From Flavobacterium lacustre (GTDB lineage: Bacteria > Bacteroidota > Bacteroidia > Flavobacteriales > Flavobacteriaceae): a stretch of 64,000 nucleotides of DNA. Below the pieces are notes generated by a model. The model was not told where the DNA came from and did no database searches. It was given only the letters and a program-made list of their open reading frames with translations. Position 1 is the first letter of the stretch; every line of letters begins with the position of its first letter. The position numbers and the translations under genes are program-made. Positions 52,579 to 62,366 of this stretch are shown piece after piece. The stretch is taken from the NCBI RefSeq assembly GCF_027474525.2, contig NZ_CP114882.2, positions 1,240,001 through 1,304,000 of the forward strand. Direction: 5' to 3'.

Positions 52579-53520
52579 ATGTTTTCAGTAGTTATTCCTT
52601 ATTACAACAAATCAAAATACATCCAGCGTTGTTTGGATAGTGTTTTGAATCAAACTTTTCAAGAATTTGAAATTATTTTAGTCAATGATGGCTCAACCGA
52701 TGATGGTTTAGGCTTTATTTCGGGCAATTATTCGAATAAAATAACAGTAATCAATCAAGATAACAATGGGGTTTCTGTAGCTAGAAATACAGGAATTAAA
52801 AACGCAAAATATCCTTTTGTAGCTTTCTTAGATGCCGATGATTGCTGGCATAATCAGTTCCTACAAAAAGTAAAAGAAGTAATAGATTCCGAAAAAGACA
52901 TCAAAATAATTGGCGCACATTACTCTAGAAATAAAGAGTTTCTAGTTACAGATTCTGGTGCTTTGAATTATTTTAAATTTGAAAATTATTTTAAATCGGC
53001 ACTCAAAAACACCTATTTCTCATCCTCTTCTACTATTATTACCGCCGACTTTTTTACAAAAAATGAAGGGTTTAATAGCAATTTAAAAAAAGGAGAAGAT
53101 ATTGATGTTTGGCTGCGAGCAGTTCAGAGTGGAGGCAATGCTTTTTATATCAGAAATACTTTGGTTTATTATTCGGATGAAGATGTTAATCAGGCGACAA
53201 ATACCAAAGGAAGTATCCAAAATACTTTGGTAGGAACTATAAATGATAAGTATCAAAATATATTACAAACTAGCCATGACAAAAACTTTAACCGCTTTGT
53301 GAGTGTTTATGTTTACTTTAATTTAGATCCCTATTATTATGATTCTGAGTCGCATTTTCTAGCTAAAGCAGTGCTTAAAAAGAATGAATATTATTTTTTT
53401 TTATTGCATTTGGTATATTGGTTTCCCTTTGGAATTGGACAAAAAATGATGTGTTCTATTAGTTGTCGTAAATGGATTCGATTGTATATGAAATTTATAA
53501 TTCGATATATACTGAAATAA
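52579..53520 (+). CDS. Glycosyltransferase family 2 (GT-A fold)
   Basis: 313-residue inverting glycosyltransferase. FSVVIPYYNKSKYIQRCLDS at the start, ILVNDGSTDDG (about 33-43) and the metal-binding DADD motif (about 90-93) in AFLDADDCWH define the GT-A domain. Residues beyond 230 hold hydrophobic stretches near the C terminus (FFLLHLVYWFPFGIG), perhaps for membrane association. It lies 20 bases after the acyltransferase and 1 base before the next gene. Sugar specificity unknown. Confidence 0.92.
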   Translation: MFSVVIPYYNKSKYIQRCLDSVLNQTFQEFEIILVNDGSTDDGLGFISGNYSNKITVINQDNNGVSVARNTGIKNAKYPFVAFLDADDCWHNQFLQKVKEVIDSEKDIKIIGAHYSRNKEFLVTDSGALNYFKFENYFKSALKNTYFSSSSTIITADFFTKNEGFNSNLKKGEDIDVWLRAVQSGGNAFYIRNTLVYYSDEDVNQATNTKGSIQNTLVGTINDKYQNILQTSHDKNFNRFVSVYVYFNLDPYYYDSESHFLAKAVLKKNEYYFFLLHLVYWFPFGIGQKMMCSISCRKWIRLYMKFIIRYILK

Positions 53521-53521
53521 T

Positions 53522-54580
53522 ATGAAAATAATACGATTGACAACTTTGTTGGATTTTGGCGGGCAGGAGCGACAATATATTTCATTTGCTGAAACTGATT
53601 TTCAATTACTAAAAAACGAATATATTTTTGCAGCCATTGGACATGGAGGTTATGCAGAACAAAGGATCCGCGAAAAAGGATTTGAAGTCATGATTTTTAA
53701 TCAAAATCCTAAAATTTCTAATTTAAAAAATGTTTGGATGCTCTATAAATGGTTTAAAAAAATGAAACCGGATGTAGTTCATACCGCAGCAGCCGAAGCC
53801 AATTTTCATGGTATTCTGGCTGCAAAATTAGCAGGTGTTAAAATAATAATTGGAGAAGAGATTGGTTTTCCTAATCATTCCCTTAAAGCTAAATTGATTT
53901 TTAAAATTGTTTATAAATTCACGTATAAAGTTATTTGTGTTTCAAAAGCAGTCAAAAATTTTCTGATGACAACTACTGAAATTACATCCGAAAAAGGAGT
54001 TGTGATTTATAATCCGGTGAGTCATGTAATACCAATAATTAAAAAAATACCTAAGGAATTTACAATTGTTACCGTGGGACGTTTTGAAAAAATAAAAAAT
54101 CAAGGACTTTTGATTAAAGCATTTTCGCAACTAGAAAACAGAACTACTAAATTAATTTTGGTCGGTGAAGGATCGCAAAGGAAATATTTAGAGCGCTTAA
54201 TAACTATTTTAAACCTTCAAGGCAGAGTAACTCTTACGGGCTTTGTGCCAAATCCAGAAAAGTATCTGTCGCAATCACATCTTTTTGTGCTTCCATCACT
54301 TTCAGAAGGATTTGGTATTGCAGTAGTGGAAGCAATGCAACAAGAAATGGCATGTTTATGTTCAAATGTTGGTGGAATACCTGAATTTATAACTCATAAT
54401 GAAACCGGTTGGTTGTTTGATCCATATAATGAAAAGGAATTAATAGATCAACTGAATGCTATTATTGCAACTCCTTACATTGAAATTCAAAAGATTGCAC
54501 AACATGCCAAAAAGGCTGTTGAAAATCGTTTTACGATAAAGAAATACGTTGAAAATTTAGAAAATATTTATCAAATGTAA
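53522..54580 (+). CDS. Glycosyltransferase, GT4-type
   Basis: 352-residue GT-B enzyme. The N terminus MKIIRLTTLLDFGGQERQYI has the GG loop. The middle has VTVGRFEKIKNQGLLIKAF, and the nucleotide-sugar region is PSLSEGFGIAVVEAMQQEMACLCSNVGGIPE, which contains the EX7E pair. Its start is 1 base after the GT2 stop and its stop is 2 bases before the next GT4 gene, so it lies in the middle of the operon. Confidence 0.92.
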   Translation: MKIIRLTTLLDFGGQERQYISFAETDFQLLKNEYIFAAIGHGGYAEQRIREKGFEVMIFNQNPKISNLKNVWMLYKWFKKMKPDVVHTAAAEANFHGILAAKLAGVKIIIGEEIGFPNHSLKAKLIFKIVYKFTYKVICVSKAVKNFLMTTTEITSEKGVVIYNPVSHVIPIIKKIPKEFTIVTVGRFEKIKNQGLLIKAFSQLENRTTKLILVGEGSQRKYLERLITILNLQGRVTLTGFVPNPEKYLSQSHLFVLPSLSEGFGIAVVEAMQQEMACLCSNVGGIPEFITHNETGWLFDPYNEKELIDQLNAIIATPYIEIQKIAQHAKKAVENRFTIKKYVENLENIYQM

Positions 54581-54582
54581 TC

Positions 54583-55716
54583 ATGATTAGAATTATAAAC
54601 ATAATCGATACAATGAGTTCAGGAGGGGTTGAACGCAGGCGCTTGTCAATGGCTAAATTATTAGACAAATCTAAATTTGAATTAAAGATCATCTGTACAA
54701 ATGCAGTTGGACCTTTTCCTGAAGAAATCCGAAAACACGGTGTTGAAGTTATCGCTATTGGAGATTTGAATTCTTTTTTAGATTATAAGCAACATCAAAA
54801 AGTCTTGAAAATCATTGAAGAATTTAAACCGCATATTATGCATGGTGCCGTTTTTGAAGGAGTTACCATGGCAGCAATAAATGGTTTTTTGAAGCGTGTT
54901 CCTATAATTATTCTCGAAGAGACTTCTGATCCCCAAAATCGAAGGTGGAAAGGTAATTTATTACTAAAAATTTTATGTTTTACAGCCGATAAAGTGATTG
55001 GCGTGTCCCCTGCTTCTACGGATTATCTTAAAAATAAATTACAGCTGCCTCATCATAAAATTCTTTTGATTACCAATGGTGTCTTGGTTCCGCAAATGGT
55101 TCCGCAAATGATCAAACAAAAATTAAAACAAAAATACAAGATTAGTGCTGATGAAATTGTAATCGGTTCTGTCGGACGAATGTCTTCGGATGCACACAAA
55201 AGATTCTCAGATTTGATAAGAGCTTTTGCTATTCTTGTTAAAAAACAACACAAGATAAAGTTACTTTTAGTAGGTGATGGCCGACAAATTGTTAACTATA
55301 AACAATTAGTTGTAGAACTTCAAATTCAGGACAATGTAATTTTTGCAGGTTATCAAAATGAAATATCCGATTATTATGCCGTTTTTGATGTTTTTTGTCT
55401 GGTTTCTGCTTATGAAGCTTTTGGTTTAGTTTTAGCAGAAGCCATGTTTCATAAATTGCCTGTTGTAGCTACTAGAGTAGGCGGAATGCAACATATTGTT
55501 GATGATAATCATACGGGTTTTTTAGTTGATAAATTTGATGTAAAAGCTATTTCAGAAAAATTACAAATCTTATGTGAGGATGTTAACCTTAGAACATTAT
55601 TTGGAAATAATGGTTTTGAGAAAGCGATGATCAATTACACCGAAGAGCGATATGTAAACGATGTGGAGAACTTGTATCTAGAATTGGTCCGGAAAAAGAA
55701 AATTAATTTAAAATAA
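54583..55716 (+). CDS. Glycosyltransferase, GT4-type
   Basis: 377-residue GT-B enzyme similar in plan to its upstream neighbour. It starts IRIINIIDTMSSGGVERRRL, with the donor-binding segment IGSVGRMSSDAHKRFSDLIRA and the EX7E region SAYEAFGLVLAEAMFHKLPVVATRVGGM. A duplicated PQMVPQM at about residues 168-175 suggests a small internal repeat. It is followed by the first O-acyltransferase gene after 8 bases. Substrate unknown. Confidence 0.92.
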   Translation: MIRIINIIDTMSSGGVERRRLSMAKLLDKSKFELKIICTNAVGPFPEEIRKHGVEVIAIGDLNSFLDYKQHQKVLKIIEEFKPHIMHGAVFEGVTMAAINGFLKRVPIIILEETSDPQNRRWKGNLLLKILCFTADKVIGVSPASTDYLKNKLQLPHHKILLITNGVLVPQMVPQMIKQKLKQKYKISADEIVIGSVGRMSSDAHKRFSDLIRAFAILVKKQHKIKLLLVGDGRQIVNYKQLVVELQIQDNVIFAGYQNEISDYYAVFDVFCLVSAYEAFGLVLAEAMFHKLPVVATRVGGMQHIVDDNHTGFLVDKFDVKAISEKLQILCEDVNLRTLFGNNGFEKAMINYTEERYVNDVENLYLELVRKKKINLK

Positions 55717-55724
55717 TTTAGATT

Positions 55725-56834
55725 TTGGTTCAAGATAGAATTTATTTGCCAGGATTAAATAGGTTGAGAGCTATTGCTGCATTATGTGTGATTCTAGCAC
55801 ATTTATCAGAGCAATTAGTGGAAAAAGGCTTGTTTAAAAGAAATTATTTTGGTCATTTTGGAGGATATTCAGTTACCATTTTCTTTACGTTAAGTGGGTT
55901 TTTAATTACCTATTTACTCCTAAAGGAGATTGAGTTTCAATCCAAAATTGATGTCAAAAAGTTTTACATCAGAAGAATTTTAAGGATTTGGCCTCTCTAT
56001 TTTTTATTTATTTTTTTGATTGCAATAGTCATGAATTTTAAGATGCCAAACACTATTTGGTATTATATTTTTATTTTGCCAAACATTCCTTTTGCAATTC
56101 ATTTGTCAGGAAAAGCATTAACCACCATTCCGTTGTTAATACATTATTGGTCCTTGGGTGTTGAAGAACAGTTTTATGCATTTTGGCCTTGGTTGATAAA
56201 ATTTTCTTCAAAAATTAAAAGAACAATAATCATTTTTTGTGTAGCTTATTTTGGTTTGAAAATTTGTTTGTCCATACTTCATGCACCAATTGTTTGGCAG
56301 TCCATATTACTTCACACTCGATTTTGTTGTTTGGGAATAGGGGGTGTAGGTGCATGTGTTTATTTTGAAAACAATTCAATATTAGCCTTTATAAAAAATC
56401 GAATCGTTGAGTTTTCTGCTTGGCTTTTGGTGATACTTTTTTTAATGAATCAAATTAGAGTTTTCTCAATTGTGAATAATGAAATTATTTCGATTCTTGT
56501 GGTAATCCTCATTATCAATCAAATATACAATCCAAAGACAATAATTTATTTAGAAAACAGGTGTTTTGATTATTTAGGGAAAATTTCTTATGGTCTTTAT
56601 ATATATAATCCATTGATCATATATTTTCTTAATTTTTATTTATTTGATGTTAACTGTAAGAATGTATATATAAAATCGATGCTTATTATTGTTACGACCT
56701 TTAGTCTTGTAATTCTGGTGTCGCACATTTCATATTTTTATTTTGAAAAACATTTTTTAAAAATTAAACACAGATTTGCAACTGTTGAAAGTTGTTCTAG
56801 TAAACTAAATCCACTTGAAATACAAAGAGCATAA
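55725..56834 (+). CDS. Membrane O-acyltransferase, acyltransferase-3 family (first of tandem pair)
   Basis: 369 residues with about ten membrane helices. Acyltransferase-3 features are present: LPGLNRLRAIAAL at the start, the conserved His in VILAHLSEQ, FFTLSGFLITYLLL, RRILRIWPLYF and HYWSLGVEEQFYAFWP. It probably transfers acetyl or another acyl group to a sugar on the periplasmic side. The start is TTG at 55725: an in-frame TAG lies at 55719-55721 and no ATG precedes the conserved IYLPGL, while the paralogue downstream starts with ATG at the matching position. Its stop overlaps the next gene's ATG by one base. Confidence 0.9.
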   Translation: MVQDRIYLPGLNRLRAIAALCVILAHLSEQLVEKGLFKRNYFGHFGGYSVTIFFTLSGFLITYLLLKEIEFQSKIDVKKFYIRRILRIWPLYFLFIFLIAIVMNFKMPNTIWYYIFILPNIPFAIHLSGKALTTIPLLIHYWSLGVEEQFYAFWPWLIKFSSKIKRTIIIFCVAYFGLKICLSILHAPIVWQSILLHTRFCCLGIGGVGACVYFENNSILAFIKNRIVEFSAWLLVILFLMNQIRVFSIVNNEIISILVVILIINQIYNPKTIIYLENRCFDYLGKISYGLYIYNPLIIYFLNFYLFDVNCKNVYIKSMLIIVTTFSLVILVSHISYFYFEKHFLKIKHRFATVESCSSKLNPLEIQRA

Positions 56835-57940
56835 TGAAGGAACGAATTTATTTGCCAGGATTGAATGGGTTGAGAGTCATTGCCGCTATGGCAGTTGTAA
56901 TTACCCATATCAATAACAGGTTGGATTATTTTGGATTGCCTAAAGCACCATTACTTGATTTAGCAAGCTATGGGGTAACTGTTTTTTTTACACTCAGCGG
57001 GTTTTTGATTACGTATTTATTGCTGAAGGAATTTGAGTTAACGGGCACAATAAACATGAAAAAATTCTATATGAGAAGGATTTTGCGTATTTGGCCTCTA
57101 TATTATTTGTATCTGTTTATTGTGATTTTGTTGAATGGTATTGCCAACATCCAATGGCCCATTTTGTTTTATGTTTTGATAGTTCCGAATTTCAAAAATT
57201 CATTTGTAGGGCTAATAAATACTAGTGTTGGCAATAAAATAATGACTTTTATGATTGGCCATTATTGGTCATTGGGCGTAGAAGAACAATTTTATGCTTT
57301 TTGGCCTTGGATAGTTAAAAAGAGTAACAAAATATTCCAGTTTTTAATTTTATTTCCAATTGCGTTCGTTCTACTGAAATTGATTCTCCGGATTTTTCAC
57401 GCGCCGTATAATATCCTTGTTTTTGTAAATTACACTCGTTTTGGATGCCTTGTAATAGGAGGATTGGGAGCATATCTGTATTTTAAAAACAGTCAAAAAC
57501 TGAAAATCATAAATAACCGTTGGATTGAGTTTTTAGCTTGGGTGTTTTTTGTCATTGTAGCCACCAACAAATTTCACATTACTTCCATAATTGATCACGA
57601 GATAATTGCTTTTTTTACTTTAATCATCATTTTTAATCAAATCAATAATCCAGATAAATTAATTTCTTTAGAAAATAAAGTATTTGATTATTTAGGGAAA
57701 ATTTCGTTTGGATTATATGTTTACAACCCTTTGGTAATCTATTTAATGGCACTTATTTTTAATTATTTTGTAATTGAAAATCAAATAATAAAACTATTGT
57801 TAATTTATCTTTTGGTTATTCCAGCCATCATTTTGGTGGCTCATTTATCCTATCATTATTTTGAAAAGCGATTTTTAAAATTAAAAAGCAACTATACCAC
57901 TATTCAAAGTGCAGCCAGTAAATCCGAAAATCTTTTATGA
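56834..57940 (+). CDS. Membrane O-acyltransferase, acyltransferase-3 family (second of tandem pair)
   Basis: 368 residues, clearly a paralogue of the preceding gene: IYLPGLNGLRVIAAM, FFTLSGFLITYLLLKE, MRRILRIWPLYYL and HYWSLGVEEQFYAFWPW are shared almost word for word. The conserved His appears in VVITHINNR. Around ten membrane helices. Tandem paralogues suggest two acylation sites or two acyl groups on the glycan. It overlaps the genes on both sides (1 and 4 bases). Confidence 0.9.
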   Translation: MKERIYLPGLNGLRVIAAMAVVITHINNRLDYFGLPKAPLLDLASYGVTVFFTLSGFLITYLLLKEFELTGTINMKKFYMRRILRIWPLYYLYLFIVILLNGIANIQWPILFYVLIVPNFKNSFVGLINTSVGNKIMTFMIGHYWSLGVEEQFYAFWPWIVKKSNKIFQFLILFPIAFVLLKLILRIFHAPYNILVFVNYTRFGCLVIGGLGAYLYFKNSQKLKIINNRWIEFLAWVFFVIVATNKFHITSIIDHEIIAFFTLIIIFNQINNPDKLISLENKVFDYLGKISFGLYVYNPLVIYLMALIFNYFVIENQIIKLLLIYLLVIPAIILVAHLSYHYFEKRFLKLKSNYTTIQSAASKSENLL

Positions 57941-59127
57941 AAAATGTACTCTTCATAACGTGGGATGGACCGCAAACCAATTATATGGAAGGATTGTTCA
58001 TGCCCATTTTAAGCCAAGTCCAATCACAATCCCAATATGTTTTTCATGTCGTGCAATTTACGTGGGGAACTTCTGAAAGAATGGCAATTACGCAAAAAGC
58101 GGCCCAAGAAATGCAATTGGTTTACACACCAAGAACCATTGTTAGAAAACCCATGACTATTTTAGGCAACCTGCTTACACTTTACAAAGGCATCCTTTTT
58201 TTAAAAAAATACATTAAAAAAAATAATATTGCCATTGTAATGCCGAGAAGTACGATGCCGGCCATAATGGTCAATAGAATAGCAAAACAAAATTTCAAAG
58301 TGGTATTTGATGCTGATGGATTGCCAATAGAAGAGCGGGTTGATTTTTCAGGTTTGTCACGAAATAGCCAACAGTATTTGTTTTTTAAGAAAGAGGAAAA
58401 CGAAATGCTGAAACGAGCTAATGTCGTTTTGACACGCTCGCACGAAGCTGTAAAGATTCATTCCCAAACAATTGGAAATGCTGATTTAGGAAAATTTTCG
58501 GTAGTACTTAACGGAAGAAACATCAATTTTTTTAAACCCAATGTCTCCACAAGAGAAAAAATAAGAAAAGAGTTGTATATATCAAGTCAAACTAAAGTTT
58601 TGGTGTATTGTGGTTCACTAGGCCCTCAGTATGGCTGGAACGAAATGATGGCTATTTTCAGCAACTATCAAGAAAAAAATCCGAATTCCCTATTTTTGAT
58701 TCTAACCGGAAACATGACTTTTGCCCAAGAAAGAATTCCAAACGAAATGAAACAATCCATTATTGTGAAGAACGTTCCTTTTGCCGAAGTTCCCAGTTAT
58801 CTTTCAGTTGCCGATGTGGCCTTTGCGATTAGGAAACCCAAATTGAGTATGTTGGGGGTTGCTCCAATCAAGCTTGGGGAATACCTGTTGATGGGCATAC
58901 CGACTATTGCATCAGTAGGAATTGGCGATACTGAGCAAATTTTGAATAATATTCCGAATTGTTTTTTATATCAGCATCTAAATCCCAATCGTGTTGAAGA
59001 TGCGGTTGTGTTTATCGAAAATTTAGGAGATACTAATTTTGAAGAAAGACGAAAGTATGCCATTCCTTTTTGTTCGATAGAAAAAAGTGCGAATAGTTAT
59101 TGCAACGCTTTAGATAAATTAAAATGA
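57937..59127 (+). CDS. Glycosyltransferase, GT-B type
   Basis: 396 residues. It begins MKNVLFITWDGPQTNYMEGL, an N terminus often seen in GT4-like transferases. It has VVFDADGLPIEERVDFSG in the acceptor half, KVLVYCGSLGPQYGWNEMM at the domain junction and a C-terminal donor region with RKPKLSMLGVAPIKLGEYLLMGIPTIAS. The EX7E pattern is weak, so the subfamily is less certain than for its neighbours. It overlaps both neighbours by 4 bases. Confidence 0.85.
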   Translation: MKNVLFITWDGPQTNYMEGLFMPILSQVQSQSQYVFHVVQFTWGTSERMAITQKAAQEMQLVYTPRTIVRKPMTILGNLLTLYKGILFLKKYIKKNNIAIVMPRSTMPAIMVNRIAKQNFKVVFDADGLPIEERVDFSGLSRNSQQYLFFKKEENEMLKRANVVLTRSHEAVKIHSQTIGNADLGKFSVVLNGRNINFFKPNVSTREKIRKELYISSQTKVLVYCGSLGPQYGWNEMMAIFSNYQEKNPNSLFLILTGNMTFAQERIPNEMKQSIIVKNVPFAEVPSYLSVADVAFAIRKPKLSMLGVAPIKLGEYLLMGIPTIASVGIGDTEQILNNIPNCFLYQHLNPNRVEDAVVFIENLGDTNFEERRKYAIPFCSIEKSANSYCNALDKLK

Positions 59128-60179
59128 AAGTACTTTATTTAACAAAATACAGCCGAAATGGTGCTAGCAGTAGGTTGCGGAGTTACCAATATTTCCCTTT
59201 TTTGGAAGCCAAAGGAATACAGGTTACAGTTAGCCCTTTTTTTGATGAAGAGTATTTAACTAATCTATATTCCGGAAAACGAATAGCAAAACGAAAGCTT
59301 TTTAAATACTATCTAAACCGATTTTTCAAGCTGTTTTCTATTTATAAATACGATAGAATTGTTATCGAAAAAGAACTTTTTCCTTATTTTTTTAGTTGGT
59401 TTGAGAAAATTTTAGGACTATTGAACATAAAATACATTGTTGATTATGACGATGCCATCTTTCATAATTATGATTTAAGCACCAACAAATTAATCTTGTT
59501 TTTATTGAAAAACAAGATTAATAATGTTATGAAACACAGCGGTTGTGTGGTAGCAGGAAATAGTTATTTGGCAGAAAGAGCTAAAGATTCAGGGGCTAAA
59601 AAAATTCTATTACTTCCAACAGTAATAGATGTCGATTTGTATAGAGCCAAAACCAATTATGCAAGCTCCAAGATAGTTATTGGTTGGATTGGTTCTCCAT
59701 CCACTTTCAAATATGTCAAAAGCTGCAAAGCCGTTTTTTCGAAATTATTCCCAAAACATCATATTGAACTGCACATCATAGGTGCCACGGAAGATCTTGG
59801 ATTAGGCACAAATATAAAATACTTGAAATGGACAGAAGAATGCGAAGTTGATTTGATTTCACAATTTGACATAGGAATCATGCCACTCGAAAATACGCCT
59901 TGGGAATTAGGAAAGTGTGCCTATAAATTAATTCAATATATGGGCTGCGGGCTTCCTGTAGTTGCCTCGGCAGTGGGGATGAACAAGTTAGTTGTTGATG
60001 ACGGAATGAATGGTTTTTTGGTACAGGTTGAAGAACAATGGATAGACAAGTTAACTCAATTAATTGAAGACGCTGCATTAAGAGAACAGTTCGGGAAAAG
60101 AGGTAGAGCAAAAGTAGAAGCTCAATTTAGTGTTCAAAAAAATAGTACTGTTTTACTATCTTTTTTAATTGATGAGTAG
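59124..60179 (+). CDS. Glycosyltransferase, GT4-type
   Basis: 351 residues. The start MKVLYLTKYSRNGASSRLRS is followed by an unusually basic stretch (GKRIAKRKLFKYYLNRFFK), perhaps for membrane contact, then YIVDYDDAIFHNYD. The C-terminal half has VIGWIGSPSTFKYVK and MPLENTPWELGKCAYKLIQYMGCGLPVVAS, the region of the donor-binding site. It overlaps the preceding gene by 4 bases and the next by 8. Confidence 0.88.
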   Translation: MKVLYLTKYSRNGASSRLRSYQYFPFLEAKGIQVTVSPFFDEEYLTNLYSGKRIAKRKLFKYYLNRFFKLFSIYKYDRIVIEKELFPYFFSWFEKILGLLNIKYIVDYDDAIFHNYDLSTNKLILFLLKNKINNVMKHSGCVVAGNSYLAERAKDSGAKKILLLPTVIDVDLYRAKTNYASSKIVIGWIGSPSTFKYVKSCKAVFSKLFPKHHIELHIIGATEDLGLGTNIKYLKWTEECEVDLISQFDIGIMPLENTPWELGKCAYKLIQYMGCGLPVVASAVGMNKLVVDDGMNGFLVQVEEQWIDKLTQLIEDAALREQFGKRGRAKVEAQFSVQKNSTVLLSFLIDE

Positions 60180-61218
60180 GCGTTCAAAAAGTAATTACCT
60201 AGATATTTTACAAATATTTAGAGGTTTAGCTGCGGCTATGGTAGTATTGCATCATAGTATTGGTTCATTAAAATATTATCATAAAATAGATTATTCGACA
60301 CTCAATTATGTTGGTTCTATAGGGAAATACGGGGTTGATTTCTTTTTTGTATTGTCCGGATTTATAATAACTTATTCCGCTTATTATAAGTATAATGAGC
60401 CAAATTCCTTTAGTAATTATATCAAGAATAGACTCATACGAATATATGTTCCCTATCTTCCAATAGGTATTTTTATGTTGGTTATTTATACTTTGTTGCC
60501 AAGCTTTTCCAATGGCAATAGAGACATTAGCCTACTTACTTCATTGACCTTAATTCCTCAAGGAAATCCAGCTTTATCAGTAGCTTGGACACTTTCTTTT
60601 GAACTTTGTTTTTATCTTTTGTTTAGTATTTCATTTTATTCCAAAAAGGCTTGGAATTGGTTTGTTTTGGTGTGGTTTTTAGCCATAATTATATTTACGC
60701 ATTCGTCATTATTTTCCTTGCCTTTTTTGGAAAATCCTTATTTTAGAATCCTTTTTTCACCCTATAATATTGAATTTATTTTGGGTTTTGTTCTCGCATT
60801 GTCGGTGATCCGAAAAATAAGAATAAATATAATACTTTTATTTTTGTTGCTTCTTTTGGCTCTTATATCTTTCTTCTATTGTACATTTAACAATTTAAAA
60901 CTATTTCCTTTTGTCGTGAATCTATTGTTTGCCATAGTTGCATTTTTAAGTATTTTTATGGCAACCAGTTTTGGCAATTTCAAAATTAACAAAACATCTG
61001 TGATTATGATGGTGGGCAATGCGACGTATTCTATTTATTTAATTCACAATCCTTTGCAGATGATTTTGATTCGTTTGTATCCAAAAATCACGTCTATAAC
61101 TAGTTTGATGGTTGCTTTGGTGTTGGTATTGATTCTTTCCTGTGTTGTTGGGTATGCATATTATTTTATTTTTGAAAAAAAAGCAATGAACAGCATTAAA
61201 TCTAAATTAATAAAGTAA
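60172..61218 (+). CDS. Membrane O-acyltransferase, acyltransferase-3 family (third copy)
   Basis: 348 residues from the ATG at 60172; a TTG three bases earlier is in frame. Acyltransferase-3 hallmarks are LDILQIFRGLAAAMVVLHHSIG with the conserved His, YGVDFFFVLSGFIITY and ALSVAWTLSFELCFYLLF. About ten membrane helices. It is more distant from the tandem pair at 55.7-57.9 kb and closer to the OafA-type with a FRGLAA motif. It probably acylates the same glycan at another position. It overlaps the previous gene by 8 bases. Confidence 0.9.
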   Translation: MSRRSKSNYLDILQIFRGLAAAMVVLHHSIGSLKYYHKIDYSTLNYVGSIGKYGVDFFFVLSGFIITYSAYYKYNEPNSFSNYIKNRLIRIYVPYLPIGIFMLVIYTLLPSFSNGNRDISLLTSLTLIPQGNPALSVAWTLSFELCFYLLFSISFYSKKAWNWFVLVWFLAIIIFTHSSLFSLPFLENPYFRILFSPYNIEFILGFVLALSVIRKIRINIILLFLLLLLALISFFYCTFNNLKLFPFVVNLLFAIVAFLSIFMATSFGNFKINKTSVIMMVGNATYSIYLIHNPLQMILIRLYPKITSITSLMVALVLVLILSCVVGYAYYFIFEKKAMNSIKSKLIK

Positions 61219-61220
61219 AC

Positions 61221-62366
61221 ATGAATTTTTTTATTACCATTTTAATTTTTGTACTAGGGTATTTATTTATTCAAAGTTTTGCCGAAAAACTTTCTGAGGA
61301 GAATTTGAATACGTTAAAAAAACTATTTCTGTTTCATATTGTATTTGGAGCTTATTTTTGTTTTTTTGTTCAAGGTGATGCAGTAGGATATTGGAAGCAA
61401 GCTAAATTGATGACTTACACGGATTTTATCTATTCGTTAACCCAGGATCAAGGAACATATTTTATACTGGCACTAAATTATTACCCCTCAAATATTTTAG
61501 ATTTATCTTATTTTACTGGGACTATGATATATAGTTTGATTGGTTTTATTGGCTTAACGTATTTTTATGTAATCGCTGTAGAGTTGATTCCTAATAACCC
61601 AAAATTCAAAGGATATTATTTATTTCCGTTACTCTTTTTTCTTCCTAATTTACATTTTTGGAGTTGTGCAGTAGGTAAGGACACCTTATTGTTTTTTTGT
61701 ATTGCTATTTTTACTTATGGATTAATGCAACCTTTCAAGCGGATGCCTATGATCATTTTTGGACTGCTATTAGCTTATTTTATTCGACCACATATGACAT
61801 TATTTATGCTTTTGGGATTTGGGATGGCTTATTTTTCCGGGCAAAATATTTCAGTGTTACGTCGTATTCTATTTTTTGGTTTAATGATAGGAATTGCAAT
61901 TGCAATATTGCCTATGGTAATGCAATTTGCTCGTATTGAAGAAGCTTCTTTAGAAAGTTTTGATAAATTTTCAGAGACCAAAGTTGCTTTATTGAGTAAA
62001 GCGAGTGCGGGTTCAGCGGTTGATATTTCTTCCTATCCGTTCCCTTTGAAAGTTTTTACCTTTTTGTTTAGGCCTTTATTTTTTGATATCAATGGGATTC
62101 CTTCAGTTTTAGCCTCTTTTGAAAATTTACTTTTATTAGTATTATCTTATACAGTTCTTAGAAACAAACCAGTACAAACTTTTAAGAATGCACCATTTGT
62201 CATTCAAGGTATGATTTACTTTTTGATAATCGGAACTTTAGCATTTTCTCAATCTTTAGGGAATGTAGGGATAATGATTCGTATGCGAAATATGTTTTTA
62301 CCAGGCCTGCTTATATTTATTTTTTGGCATTTCTCTTATTGGCATTCGCAAGAATCCGAGCACTGA
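61221..62366 (+). CDS. Candidate Wzy-type polysaccharide polymerase
   Basis: 381-residue polytopic membrane protein, about ten helices, with no close family that I can name. Its place in a Wzx-containing cluster that otherwise lacks a polymerase makes Wzy the natural guess. Fitting details are a large periplasmic loop after the first helices, the NLHFWSCAVGKDTLLFF segment, ARIEEAS/SFDKFSETKVALLSKAS in a central loop and the NVGIMIRMRNMFLPGLLIF end, which carries clustered Arg residues. It starts 2 bases after the acyltransferase. A gap of 184 bases follows, so this may be the last gene of the first transcription unit. Confidence 0.7.
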   Translation: MNFFITILIFVLGYLFIQSFAEKLSEENLNTLKKLFLFHIVFGAYFCFFVQGDAVGYWKQAKLMTYTDFIYSLTQDQGTYFILALNYYPSNILDLSYFTGTMIYSLIGFIGLTYFYVIAVELIPNNPKFKGYYLFPLLFFLPNLHFWSCAVGKDTLLFFCIAIFTYGLMQPFKRMPMIIFGLLLAYFIRPHMTLFMLLGFGMAYFSGQNISVLRRILFFGLMIGIAIAILPMVMQFARIEEASLESFDKFSETKVALLSKASAGSAVDISSYPFPLKVFTFLFRPLFFDINGIPSVLASFENLLLLVLSYTVLRNKPVQTFKNAPFVIQGMIYFLIIGTLAFSQSLGNVGIMIRMRNMFLPGLLIFIFWHFSYWHSQESEH

